Shown here: piece after piece, positions 28,416-41,184 of the stretch
Layout: each line of letters opens with the position of its first letter
Position numbering within the stretch: position 1 is the first letter of the stretch
NCBI RefSeq assembly: GCF_964340395.1
Contig: NC_135559.1
Span: 4,502,501 to 4,566,500 of the forward strand
From: Glandiceps talaboti
Taxonomy: Eukaryota; Hemichordata; Enteropneusta; Spengelidae
Direction of reading: 5' to 3'
DNA: 64,000 bases
The notes under the pieces: model-generated
Databases searched by the model: none
What the model was told of the DNA's origin: nothing
Seen by the model: only the letters and a program-made list of their open reading frames with translations
Position numbers and translations under genes: made by a program

Positions 28416-28424
28416 GTTTAGTAC
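28416..28424 (-). other. 5' UTR splice acceptor of MOGAT C
   Basis: The minus strand reads ...TTAACCATTACAG followed by GTACTAAAC and then ATG. This is a good acceptor nine bases before the start codon and implies at least one upstream non-coding exon. The donor is not identified; one well-formed candidate is at 33443 (CATT followed by GTAAGTAG). Confidence 0.5.
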
Positions 28425-29199
28425 CTGTAATGGTTAAATTTGAACATTAAGATTCAACACAAGTAGTACAAGATATTGACGTATGAGTGATGTACCCATA
28501 GAATAAGATCCGCGAATATAATATCACTGGGTGCAAACACAATTTCAAGAATAATGATACAACATGACACGTGACAACGGACATTCCTAGCATTGAGGTG
28601 AGCTGAGACTCAGTTTCATTTTCATGACCGTAAAATCATAACTCAATCGCTTGGGGGTTACTGTGCAGTTCTGATCGACAAGATAAGTTTTAGTCATTCT
28701 ATTATGTACCGTGTTCGTGTCTCGTGTGGATCTGTTTACACTTATAAGCCAACTACAGGCAAGTTCTGGGGTGAAATCATTTCATATTCATATCCAAATC
28801 ATACATGGGTACTGAATATGTGTGTGTGGGGGGGGGGGGCGACGGACGATGTGTATGATGGGTCGTCAAGAAACTCTTATCAGCGAATCAAGCTATTGTG
28901 AATGATAATTTATCGGTATTTACCTAACGGTCAAAAATTGATGGGGGAGGGGGGCATAATATTGCAATTAGTGTTGTAAGTGTACGTATGCGTGCGGGCA
29001 GATGGGATTACTATGTTTTGAGGGATATTAATTGATTCACTGTGACCAAGGCTGGGGGGGGGCGCTACTCAATTATCATACGTGTGTTCGATAAATCACT
29101 CCCCCCCCCCGCTATATGTAATGATGGCTTCCTAGTCTAAATTATGTTTGGTCTTCATGATGTCCACGATGCTTATCAGAATTGTAATGTAGTGTATAT

Positions 29200-30855
29200 C
29201 AGGGCATGTCTTTTGAAAATGGCAGGAGAGCTAAAAATCACTCTCCTGAAACCATCCAGGCGAGTGGTAGGCGAGTGATTTAATACCTCTCCTGAAAATA
29301 GTCAGGCGAGTTCATTTTCATTTCTATTTGTATTTTCAAATGGCCAGTTGGCTCCGAATAAATAAAATAATTAAAAAAAAAAACATTTAAAAAATGTATG
29401 CAAAAATATATTTATAAGTAACAGTTCGTTTGGTTATTTGTACAACAACAATTATTATTGCAACAATTTTGTTAAGTCTGTGCACATCAAAATCTTGAAA
29501 AAATATTCAGTTTTTTGTTGTGACTACAAGTAGTACAATAGAAAAATAGGTTTTCAATTTCAAATTCTAACTGGTCTTGTTTTCTTAGAACGTTTTTATA
29601 AAAGCATCCTACCTGAACTTATCTCCTCCGGAACAATTTATAGTCGCTACAAAGTACATGTTTTGGAGGGCATTGAAGAAACCACCACTTCTATTTCGCT
29701 TAAAATGCACCTAATTCAAACTTGAGATTGTTCAAAACTATAATGAATTGACAAAAACTAACGTACCCCAGATGACAAATGCCTCCTGATGTTGAGCTTT
29801 GACGTTGACGTTAAATTGTTTGCTAATTTGACTACTGTGTAACCATTCACTCGATCCGAGACATTAAAAACACGTAACCCCACCTAGTACCTGCACACGG
29901 ATGACCGGTGTCGCCAACTAAAGTAGCGAGATCCGTTCACGTCTGAGCAGCAGACCTACTTTGTTTTAGAAATCACGACAAGGCGAAAATTCGAGCAAAT
30001 ATTTTATATGTTACAGCAGTCGATAAAGTCATGGAGGTAAAACAGACGTGGTCGGCAGTTGAATAGATCATCGGACAAAAACAATGAAACTGCGTGTTGG
30101 AGATTATGAAATAAAAACCTGGGAATTTCTCTGAAAACTGCACGAGAATAATAAGATAAGATGGGAAAAATATCGACAGAATATTTTTATTTTTATTTTG
30201 TAAAATAATCGATCTTATTTTATTGTCATTCTTTCAATGCCCTCCAAAACATCGCCAAGCTATTGTCGGAACTCTGGGCATGTACTTTGTGTAGCGCGGA
30301 CTATAAATCGCAGTTGTTGTTCATGTTCCGGAGGAGATGGTCTCCAAAAACCCCGTTCTAACAAAACTAGGCCGATCGGAATTTAAAACTAAAAACTCAT
30401 CGATCGATTGCTGAAAACGAGAACGCCAAACAGTCATCGTGTCAATCGTAATTGCGCAATTTGCAATGATGCGAAAGTTGAAATCTCCCTGCATACTGAG
30501 CTGATCAATATTCATGATATGCCATGACATCATGCATGTCCCGCTTCGAATACGTCACTATTTTTCCCATATAAGGGTAGTACAATGCAAATTTCAGATA
30601 CATATATAGGTCATGAATGACAGCGCCGACTTCAGCTGGAGATCGACGATTATGAACACGGAAGTGTGCCACGCTCCCACCACGTAATTTTACCGAACAA
30701 ACGTTGATTTTTATGGTAACCACATACTGAAAAATGATATAAAATAACATCAGGTTGGTTGGGGCCCACGTGAGCGGAAAATCGCTCTCATCGATCTTAA
30801 TCTGCGCGAGCGGTAGGCGAGCGGAGCGATCGCTCGCCTCAAAAGGAATGCCCTG
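29200..30855. mobile_element. 1.66-kb non-autonomous TIR element (hAT-like?)
   Basis: The left end reads CAGGGCATGTCTTTTGA and the right end, reversed, reads CAGGGCATTCCTTTTGA (15 of 17 match). GTATAT flanks both sides (29194-29199 and 30856-30861). Subterminal GCGAG-GGTAGGCGAG motifs occur near both ends (about 29260 and 30803). CAGGG ends and subterminal repeats recall hAT elements, but hAT target duplications are 8 bp, so the assignment is tentative. I see no transposase; the one longish frame (30505-30933 minus) resembles nothing known to me. Confidence 0.65.
29621..30338. repeat. Nested inverted repeat inside the TIR element
   Basis: The left arm at 29621-29676 reads ATCTCCTCCGGAACA, ATTTATAGTC, AAGTACATG, TTTTGGAGGGCATTGAA. 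The right arm at 30233-30338 is its inverse, with extra bases between the same four blocks. The left arm therefore looks like a shortened version of the right. It could be a second TIR element inserted in the first, or an internal foldback. Confidence 0.65.
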
Positions 30856-30861
30856 GTATAT

Positions 30862-33443
30862 GAGGCGAAGGTGCTTAATATATGTATTGAAACACAAATG
30901 AAAAGTATAGAAATAGAAACGGAAAATATGCAAAAATATTGAAATCGGGTTTACAAATGACGATCTTGTATGGTTATATTCAACAGGTCACGTGATAATA
31001 GTGTTGTCGATGAACTCGTAAGTTCGGGAATCATACAAGCGGGACACTGGTTGATAATTATGTCGTCTGGTCAAAGACCACACAATGTATTATAGCCGCT
31101 CATGTTAGACTCAAACAATTAAATTCAATATTGTCAGACATTTTGACATTGTCTAATATTTTGAAGAATTTGGGAATGAGATTACACATGGGAGGGGTGG
31201 GGGGGGGCAAACTAATATTATAATGTGAATCACATGTCACTTATTAGGTCATGCTCATAGATTTTCTAAATGACCTACACTATTTATAAATGAGCGTTTT
31301 ACGACTTGAAAACTACCACGAACATACCTTACAACGTAGTACAGTTTCCACTTGCAAGCAAGTTTTACTAGAATACAGCAAACGCTGGGCAAACTACCAA
31401 TTAACAGTACGTATAGCGACCCTATAAGTACCCGTGTCGACCATAACTAAAAAACAACTGTATATACACAGATTTGTTGAACTATTCACCTAATCTTATC
31501 TATATGAGTGATAAGGTATTGTTCATCAGATCGCAGTGATTTCAATACAGCCAACAACGGACTGACTTTGTCACTTTGATCCCAAACTTAATGATTGACC
31601 ATTTTTACTTGCCGATCACTGGTGTCCTTTTACAACTGGGTGAAACATAAAGTACTGCACTTTGCTATTTTTACTAGCTCAGCTTTATGGTAGCTTATGA
31701 CAAACCGACACAATGGAAAAGGCCCGTAGTTCAGTTGATCGCAAGAAAACAATAAACGAAGACAGTGCGATATCAATAACACATTAAAAGATACCACATA
31801 AAATGAAAATGAACTAAAAAAATGCTCCGGTAAGGAAAGAAAAATACTTAGTCGGCATATTCAAAAACTGAATACTAGGCCCCTAATAATGTCTAGCTTC
31901 ATGTGTGTATGTTAAACTTTAACCACTAGTTGTACCGCCTAACATGTAGCCTTTTAAAGTTTTCAACTATAAGCGAATCTTCTTGAGAAACACATGAAAA
32001 TAATCATTAATATGCTAATTACTCTAATTACTATGCATGAATTTAACCCCTAAATATTGTTTAACATAAGTACTATGTCACGCCTACTGCAAGGACAACT
32101 CTCTTTTGACTGGTTTCAACTCATTTTAAAATTAAAAGCTACAGCAATGAGCTTTTTAAATTCTAGAAAATCATTTTGAAATCAATCTTTAACATATTGT
32201 GTAATTACAAAAAATAATCAATTATGCAATTGCTCATTAAAATCTAAAGCTACATCAGCAAGGTTTATAATGCACATTGGCTTTGTCATCTATGTACACA
32301 CCAAATTATGTGACGTTTGAAGAATACATACTGAAGATATTGCTATCATTAAAAAAACATCAATTATGCAAAATTTATTTGGTGAACATCTTAACATACA
32401 TCAACAATCTTTGTAGGGTACATGTGTTTATTTTCTGTATCATCACAAGATTATACGATATTTTGTACATGTAATCATAAGATATTGCCTAATTACCAAA
32501 AACAATCGATTATGCAAATTACTCATTAATATCGAACCCTACATTAACAAGATTTATTGGGTGGGTGCGTTTTGTTATTGGCGATATATACACCGAATTC
32601 CATTCCAAAGATATTGTCTAAATATCATTCAAATCTGATCTGATAGTGTTGACATAATATGTATTTGTTGTTTTCTTGTTTGTTTATTGCAAACATAGAA
32701 CCTAAACCTTGGGCCCTTGTGCTCTGAACAAACAGCTTCAAGTTCGGGGTCTTCAGTTGGCTATGACTCAAGCTAAATAATGTGATGTCAACATACATAC
32801 TTGCATATAAGTCTCCGCTCAGTGTAAACAGTAAAGGTACAAAGCAGAACAGTCAAACTCGGCAGTTCAGTCGTCACCTCTCTGACTCGCGCTCCGACAT
32901 GCACACAATAAGGCCTACACAGTAAATCGAATATATTTTTTTAGAAAGGGCGCACCTCACGAACTTTGTAACATGTACGTCAATCATAGGGAAATGACTT
33001 CATTCTTTGGAGAACAGACACCCTGCTTTCATGCATGACGGAAGTAAACAACGTGAATGTATAGACTACATACGGGTAGAGACGACAGGTCACACGTACA
33101 CATACAGTATACAATGCAGAAAAAAACCTGCGAGATTTAAATTGTAATATTATTGATAGAGATGTCTTTATAAATCATATACCAAAAGATATACATATAT
33201 ACGTCAAATAGTAATCGATGTATTGCTGTGAGTCGAGTGTAGGTGAAAATGTTAATTATATGATTGCGACCTCTTTTTGAACTGCACTGGGTCACGGTTC
33301 CAGGTCGATCGTCGCGTCAACACTGGTACAGTACAGATATCACACAGAAGCAAAGCAGCTAGCTGATGTATACCCCAAGTTTTAATGTATGACATTAAAA
33401 GAGAACGTCGTTTTGTGTGATAAAATATACTAGTACTACTTAC
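30862..33443. other. Non-coding region, degenerate repeats
   Basis: I see no supported exon. Loosely related blocks containing TAATTAC-AAAAAATAATC and ATTATGCAA-TT-CTCATTA recur at about 31990-32050, 32195-32250 and 32470-32530, suggesting an old degenerate repeat. Confidence 0.45.
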
Positions 33444-33624
33444 AATGTTTTGCCATCCGTCGAAACACCACGAACAGCGCCGCTTCTGCCGCAGATTTAC
33501 ACAAAATTACAGCGTCTGGTACCTCCTCCACATGTAACACTCCCAAGCCACTCTCTTCGTCCAAATTTAACAAACGATGTAAAATTGTGGACGAGAGCGA
33601 AGGTAGACACACTGTTGTTTCGAA
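33444..33624 (-). other. Candidate exon, unassigned
   Basis: The minus strand is open for about 60 codons with coding-like composition (LLNLDEESGLGVLHVEEV, AAEAALFVVFRRMAKH). It ends at a strong donor, CATT followed by GTAAGTAG, at 33443. No clear acceptor was found, so it may be a first exon, either coding or 5' UTR with a late ATG in GACGGATGGC. It could be the missing upstream exon of MOGAT copy C or part of an unrelated gene. The plus strand is also open here, which weakens the call. Confidence 0.25.
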
Positions 33625-34003
33625 TTAATACAATGTGACCGTAAGTTTGTCGTATATTGTAGTCTAGGAACAGACGTTATGTTTCGTTCACTGTGTTGTT
33701 GAGTGCACAGCTGATCACTGTATGCTGCTGCATGCTGCTGTTCCGTCTGTACGCCAGGTTCAAAGGTCGAATTCTGTCTGGCTGCACGCATCGTGCGTAG
33801 TATCCTGCTTGAACATTTCTGTATTTATGACCATACATTGGCACTTTTTCTTACTCGAAAATGCATTTATGCACACGTATTATTATTTCATATGTGATAA
33901 CATTGAGCGAGCTGGCTCTGTAATTTGTTACAGGTAAAACCGTATGAGGGCGCTTTTCGAGGCCCTAGACATGTATGTCACTGGCAAAGCATGGATGTAT
34001 TAG

Positions 34004-34120
34004 TTAGAAGATGCCAACGAAGAATATTCATTCAATAATGAAGATGAAGAGTCATCTATTTTGTCAAGTGACGCACCGAGTGACGTAGCATGGCAACGTA
34101 CAACATTAGTAAACATGATG

Positions 34121-34161
<41 letters not shown>

Positions 34162-34602
34162 ATCTTTTCCAGGCTTTCATGTACAGAATGGAGATGGGGA
34201 CGAACTATCACGCGGCAGCAAAGCTTTCTTTCGAGGGAAATTGGTCGAATTGGTAACCATGAACATGATAAAGGTCCCTTTCGTAGCAGAACACTATCAA
34301 ATAGGCCATCTTGGGACAGGGTAGCACCCTCATCATCAACACTGGATTTCATTCTACCAGGGGGACCAGATGAGATTGATCAAACCAGTCCTCATAAATC
34401 TGAAAGTGACTCTGATGAAATCAGTTTTGTTAGCGTGTTCTCAAGCCAGGCATGTCTTCATGTATTTCACATGATTATCTATGGGGTAAAGAATGAAATT
34501 AGTATTTACGTATTCTTTGCTCTTGTATTTGAAACTAATAACCTTTTTAAAGTAATCGGTTTATATAGATCAATTCTATATATAATCTATAGCTACCTGT
34601 AA
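34004..34602 (+). CDS. Candidate coding segments around an (AAC)n tract
   Basis: I do not recognise this protein. Two coding-like stretches lie in different frames. The first (34004-34120) is acidic (DANEEYSFNNEDEESSIL, SDAPSDVAWQRTTL) and runs into an AAC repeat at 34128-34160. The second follows a plausible acceptor (TATCTTTTCCAG, exon start 34173) and reads TRQQSFLSREIGRIGNHEHD, then SRTLSNRPSWDRVAPSSSTL, a short Pro/Gly stretch, and the acidic HKSESDSDEISFVSVFSS to about 34449. After that it becomes AT-rich and hydrophobic, probably intron. The Ser/Arg then Ser/Asp/Glu composition suggests a disordered tail. Exon borders are uncertain, and it may be a decayed gene. Confidence 0.35.
34128..34160. 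repeat. (AAC)n microsatellite
   Basis: About 11 AAC units lie between the two coding-like stretches. If exonic, it would encode poly-Thr or poly-Asn. Confidence 0.9.
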
Positions 34603-35486
34603 TAATGACACAATACTTATGTATACTGTACAAGAGAACCGAAATAAATGATTATTAAATGTCCAAATTCACAAACTAAATTAACGATTTTTGTTGTTCC
34701 TTCCTTACGACAAAATATGATTGCATGTAAATCATAGAATTTTTTTAATTTCCCATGACCGTACGTTATATACTAAGTAAGCTAAGTTATAGTCAATCGC
34801 TTTGGCAAATTTTCATATACTGAAGCATGGTAGGCGTATAGCGCCCCCATACGTCAATGTCTACTGATCATTTGTTTCTTTTTCAACGTCCTCGTACGAG
34901 TCATAGTGTTATAAATCATTCACACTAATAAAAGGAATGCGTTTTATTAATTATTCATTCATTAATTATTTGTTTTCCTTTATTTCTTCTGTATGGTGTA
35001 ACCGTTTATATTTTGCTTGTATTTGTAAAATGTGCGATTTGGGCCAATGGCCTCTCAGCAATGAATATTATAATTTTTTTTTATCATAATAGTCAATTCT
35101 ACTCGGGGGGTTTTGTCTGGGGGGGGGGGTATTTTTCGACTCGGAAGAATAAATTAGGAAAAATACTAGCGATGTTTATTCGCTTGAAAGTTATACATAA
35201 ATTCGAGGCTGTTGATAATACCTGTCGAGCGCTAAATACTCATATATGAATCGATTTGAAGTACACTGTGAAACTAAAATTCTACAAGTCTGTATCTCCC
35301 GATCAACTTACAATGTATTTTGAATTTCTGAGTGAAATTTTGGCCGTTGACTGCATGTACCCACGGCAAGGCTGGCATATAACCGAATTGACTGTTTAAT
35401 TTATTCAGACTGTTTATTCTAATTGTGCATATCATTATTCCCCTCATCAATGTGTTGAGTATATTTTCATAAATGTCATCTTCTAA

Positions 35487-35568
<82 letters not shown>

Positions 35569-35569
35569 G

Positions 35570-35613
<44 letters not shown>

Positions 35614-37246
35614 GTCTCTCTGTCTGTCTGTATATATATATTATAAATATATATGTATGTAAGTATTTATAAGATTTATAACACACACACGTACACACAT
35701 TCGTGTCATGTAATATGTGTAAGTGCAATACGAACCACCCTAGCTTGTATTTGCAACGAAAGTAGTACACAAGTCGTATGTACACGTGTGTTATTGTTAT
35801 TGTTATTATAACTATAAATAATACATAGAGTACATCTGTGTTTTGACTACGGTCACAGTAACAATAAGTCACCAGCTCCTAATCTGTTGGTGTATATACT
35901 AAACAAAGCGTATGTCGCGACACCGAACATTTGAAAATACAAATTGTATGTGCCATCTGCAGCGTCCAGGTACTCAAGTTATATAAATGCAAAATCATTT
36001 AAATGGTGCCTGGATATCACGTGGAACGTATATGTTTACTGAAATGTTAAAAAAATGAAGGTCAAAGTCATGCATTGCTTTCTGAGTGATTTGTGTGAGG
36101 CACGCTTCAAGGAAACTCACATTTCATCATTTGCCACATGCAATATACTCGGGTTTAATATTTGAAATATCCAAATAAAAAAATTAATGAGTTTGAGTAT
36201 CAGGGTACTATTATGGTGTCATGGTGATATACAAACTAAAACATCAAAAGGCTAGTTAATCTCAAGCTGTGCTTAAAAAGTCACAATTGAAGTGTCATTA
36301 ATCAAACTCGACGTGGTATAAATAGTATGCATTTGTCGCGACATAATGATGGTTATGAAAATGCGAAAAAGATATGATGAAATTCAAAAAAAATTGTACG
36401 TCATAAAAATCACGAATGTCGAAACATGAATTTGCAGGACAGTATAATTATTTCATGCATGAAACTACAGTGCTTGGAATGAATTTTTCTGACCTCGGGT
36501 TTTCGCTTGATCAAGGAACTATATCATGCATATCTTTTATGCCATGTTGAATTAGAGACCCTGGCCCTTACTAACAGTGTGTAGTGTGCAACCATCTGTG
36601 ATCATTGGTTTTTTCAATAGTAAAATCAACCAATATAATTTTTCAGTGTTTTTTTTTTGAAAGATTTTCATTGCAATATACTGTCTTGATATTTCAGACA
36701 ATTTTTCGAAAACGATCGAACTGGAGATTTATAATTTATTTTAACGCTATGTAGAAAAAAAATGTATATGGCAGTAGTACGTTTTATCCTACTTGTACAA
36801 TTTTTTAAAAATGTTGACAGTGTAAATGACAACACTAAAGACATCATTGGGGTACTTCATTTTTATTTGTTCTATTCAAAGTAGAAAATGTGTTACATGC
36901 ATTAAAAATACAACTACTGTAAAAACAATAGAAAAAATAAATACAAATTTACAAAATTGAAATAGGAAACCGTCTATTCAGCAAATGTATAATTTGCTGA
37001 TGTCAACTTTATAGCTATTTATGACTTGCACCGTTATACATACCAAATTATACCCAAACGTAATATCCTACAATACTGTTTCCGTGGCTAACTTTAATTA
37101 ACAGGTAAACAAACGCTGCAACGAAATATTAACTAATTTATTAATCATCTAAACTTGAGTCGTGGTAATTTCTAAAAACCGGAGATTGCATTACAGTTCA
37201 AACAAAGCTCTGTGCAAAATACCCACAATGTGTATAACAACGTGAC
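34603..37246. other. Non-coding AT-rich region
   Basis: It contains only the TCTG microsatellite at 35489-35630 and a G-run at 35105-35129. I see no exon. Confidence 0.55.
35489..35630. repeat. (TCTG)n microsatellite
   Basis: About 140 bp of TCTG repeats with few interruptions, followed by a short TA tract. Confidence 0.98.
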
Positions 37247-37299
37247 TTGATGTCATTAGAATCAAACACTGAGCTGACTTACAGGAACAAAGTGCAACC

Positions 37300-37473
37300 A
37301 TGGAGGCTGGAACTTCCTTCCTACGTCCATGCACAAGCCAAAATATTATTATGCACCGACGCAGCGAAGAGTACTATCGCCAGCGCGCTTTGTTCAGTTG
37401 CCGTAAAAGGGCCTTTGGTTTTACGACGATAAGTTCAGCTTCACATGATTTACGTAGTTTCATGCATGTGTGT

Positions 37474-37550
<77 letters not shown>

Positions 37551-37608
37551 CACTAAACAACTTATTAAAAACAGTCAAGATTTGTTCACAGAGTTAGTCT
37601 TTGCATAA
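37300..37608 (+). other. Weak candidate exon with strong start context
   Basis: An ATG in a strong context (GCAACCATGG) lies 15 bases after a possible acceptor (GAGCTGACTTACAG). It opens a frame whose first 50 residues look protein-like (MHRRSEEYYRQRALFSCRKR). The frame then runs into a TG microsatellite (37467-37548), where it has no meaning. No good donor was seen. This 150-bp patch is richer in GC than its surroundings. Function unknown. Confidence 0.2.
37467..37548. repeat. (TG)n microsatellite
   Basis: About 80 bp of TG with one C interruption near its start. Confidence 0.97.
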
Positions 37609-38761
37609 GAAACGGCCGGTCAGCTGGTCTCTCGTTTTCTATTCAAACAGAAACTTGTCTGTGATTCAACCAAAATGCATTAACAGTTCAACGACCTTTC
37701 TCAGTTACTTATACATTAATAGTACACTAATGACAATCAAGCGCCCATTCATGGGTTATTTTGTAAACAGCTGTTAGAGGCCCAGTCAGTCTCCATTAGG
37801 CTTACAATTCGGGTGAGAAAACAGTTGTTTTGACAAAGCTTTAGAAAATTTGGTCCAGACCGGAGTGGTCCCATTTAATCCTTAAATCTCACATGATACG
37901 ATAGCATTAATTTCAGAGCCTGGAATCGAATCATGGGCCTTTAACGGTCAATTGCTCCTCCGTGATAATTATGGCTTTGAAGCATGTTTACCCACACACC
38001 CACATCTAAAGTAATCACCTACTCTAAAACCGATGCCGTATAAACTGTCATACTCGAGAAATCTTTCAAAAAAAATTATAATAACTATTTTTTGTGATGA
38101 TTTCAAGTACCATCGTAGTGGTACCGATGAGGAAGATGTCTGGGTGTTGCTCACTACAAGTTATAATTAGATGAAAGTAAAAGACACTCATTTTTATAGG
38201 TACAACGTGACACAACTACAGCCACACAAAACAAACACACTGTGACACAGTCCTATACATTCATTGATAGGTGTAGACAACACAGAAACGGATAACCGTT
38301 CAAGGTGATCGTCAACAATGCTTACGTCATGACCTATCACCCTTGTCTGTGACAGTACCGGACACATTGAAATATTGTCTAAAATGCAATTTTTTAATAA
38401 ATGCGATTACAATTTATCCGAAGTTTTAAATGATTTGATAAATACAGATAGTTTACTGAGATTACGCCCAAAATAATGTCAAACTGTAAATTTTTAAAAG
38501 AAATTTACTTAGGACGATTTTGGTGAAAAAGTTTTTTGGGCGGGAACGTCCGATGTCTGGTCAAAGGTTGCATGTGAAACTCAAGTAGCATAGCGCATGT
38601 TTTAACTTACATATCTATATAACCTGCTTTTCAAAAAAGACTATAAAAATCACGACATAAATATAGATCGTTATCACTATCACATTTTAAAAATCAACCT
38701 AACTCTGATTCTTTACCGCGTTTTTTAAAAATAAGTTATTAGCACCGTAATATACACTGGG

Positions 38762-38804
<43 letters not shown>

Positions 38805-41035
38805 AAATCAAATGGAACTCGTTTATGAAATGAAATAAAACCATATTACCCTACTTGTTCACATGACTGTATAATCTATAAGTATCCACATTCCATGGCC
38901 ACTCCATTCTCAGGAAATAAGTTACGGCGTGACGTCATTGCAGGCTATGACCTTGCATTTTTTTTACAAATACACATACTTTGGTTTGGCCAGTTTTTTA
39001 AAAAGATTTCTGCAAATTCTATTATATAATACATGAATTAGACCCCCCCCTCCCCCTCCCCCAGCAACAACAACAAATTGTGATAACATCCACAAACACG
39101 ATGGCCGGCGTTTTTCCGTCAACACGAATACTGGAAAGTCATTGGCTGCGCTGTATCACATGATCTTCAAGTTGTACATCACAGTTTATTAAAAATGACG
39201 GGTTTTGAAAAACAATCACAGAAAATAAAAATGTAATCATGGTAACACAAACGGTTACTTTAAGAAAACTTGCAAACGTGTTCAAAGAACTTCGGATGCG
39301 TGATTTTCACGTTATCAAATGACTTTCACTAACTAACCAGTTTGTAGTACAATTTGCATCATGCTGTATGTCAAAATTGATCACTAAATATAATCCTAAC
39401 AGTATTGATAAATAAGCTGGGTCATTCCCATGATGTGCGTATTTCCACATATTGTTTTGTTTGTGATATATTTGTTTTCGGCTGTAGGTTTATGTAACCG
39501 TATTTCTTAATCCTTAGTCGTGTTCACATCGGACACAAAACCGAACATCCTCCCTCCCGGTCCGCGTAATCACAGTTACTCCCCTAGTAGTTACTCTGTG
39601 ATAGAGGTCCGTTTGAAGATGATTACGTCATACTAATGTTACTATACCAAACTGACAAAATCTTGACATCTATGTTGTATGTATTACGAACGAGTGCCTT
39701 CATCGAGGTCCCTAAATTTGAACGTGGTTTCCATGGCAATCCAGGCTGTCAAACCTTTGAAACACCCATGTGCTGTCAATTTTCTCAAGTTAATATGTAA
39801 GATATTGGTAATAGAGTGTTCATTGTGACGGTTCTAAAACAGTCTAAACGAGTGTTCCACAGCTGCAACTCTACCTCTAAGGTAACACTATTACTGGATG
39901 TCAGCAAACAGATACTGTCGGCAGATTACCAATACAATGAAAGTCAGCCCTTAGTCCCGCCACGCCTTATATGCGTTGGATTTCCCACACCTTGGCATTC
40001 CGATGAGAACTGTTTAATTTACATGGTCGTATATGAGTTTCTCTGGTAAAGTTCATGGCCACCAATATCAGGCTATGCTGGATGGTCACAAGATCTTGAT
40101 TTGTAGTTGTCACGTGACATTGCACGGCGGCAACATTTATTTTTTCTTCATCCAACCTTTCAATGGTTCACACTGAATTCTGCGGAGATTGTGGACTGTG
40201 TACGGGATTTCTGAAATCAATAATAACAAGGAAGGCTTAAAATAAACAAATCTCCAGAATTAAGGTCACAACTTACATTTTAAAAAAAATCAAGAACTAT
40301 TATCATGTATGTTGCAACAAACAAAAGAAAATACATAGCAACGACACTCAACAAACGGCCAATTCACCCTTTGGTGACTTCTTTGCCTTCCAAGGGTTAA
40401 AACATAGGCCCTTAGAGCACGTTGTTGTTACTTTCACTTTTACATGACAGGGGACCCAGCCTGAGGACTCGATTACTCGATGTACCCCCCGCCCCCGTCC
40501 CCGCCCCCCCCCCCCTCCAAGTTGCTCAATGTCGGCTTCATATATAATTATCAAGAATGTACGGCAACGTACACATGGAAAGCTTATAACACCTAATATA
40601 AAACATAGCATCGTAAAGCGAAACAATGTTCCCCATTTTATACCAGAACACCGCAAAATTGAACTCAGAATATGGACAGACTCTTTAGAACAAAGATGAA
40701 ATCAAAAAAGAGAAAATGATGTATGAATGTTTATTTGTAAAAAAAAAAAATGTGCTAAAAAATTAACACAGATGGAATTAGAATATTGAGGAAAATACTG
40801 CAATTCAAATCAATAAGACCCCTCAAAATATTTAAATGGCCTGCCAATGACTGATGCAATGACGGTCACAGAGCACGGACCCCATTTACATCTGCAGTGC
40901 AGACTTTAATGCTGTCAGTCAAATAAATTCGCCTGAATGACGTCTTGTTTGGATAACACCCCGGGCAGCTCTTAATTTAACTATGACGACACGAAATCAA
41001 ATTCACATTTGTTTAATCACTTCCCAGTAACGATC
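37609..41035. other. Non-coding region
   Basis: It holds an (AAAT)n tract at 38764-38805, C-runs at 39041-39060 and 40495-40516, and no exon that I can support. Short frames at 39816-40049 (+) and 40348-40656 (-) lack splice context or recognisable domains. Confidence 0.5.
38764..38805. repeat. (AAAT)n microsatellite
   Basis: About ten AAAT units in a row. Confidence 0.95.
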
Positions 41036-41137
41036 ATGGCTCGTATTAAAGATTCTGCACGTATAACTGATCACGTGACACGTCGCGTCGTCTGCGCCGT
41101 CCCTGAAGGACCGAGGCCGACGACAATTACAATGTAA
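41036..41137 (+). other. Short ORF with TCACGTGA E-box and donor-like end
   Basis: A 33-codon frame (MARIKDSARITDHVTRRVVC...) ends at a TAA that overlaps a GTAAGA donor-like site at 41134. A perfect palindromic E-box, TCACGTGA, lies at 41071-41078. The local GC and CpG content is higher than in neighbouring DNA. It could be a promoter and first exon of an unseen gene; evidence is slight. Confidence 0.2.
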
Positions 41138-41184
41138 GAAACCTTCAATGATATAACAACAAACAAGTGCTATTCAACTTTCAT

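Noticed and set aside
30505-30933. 142-codon minus-strand frame
   Set aside because: Most of it lies in the 1.66-kb TIR element and it crosses that element's end. It has no transposase-like motif, and the composition looks like translated non-coding DNA.
39950-40010. Walker-A-like GMPRCGKSN on the minus strand
   Set aside because: The frame is only about 20 codons, bounded by stops, with no Walker B or wider P-loop context. Probably chance.
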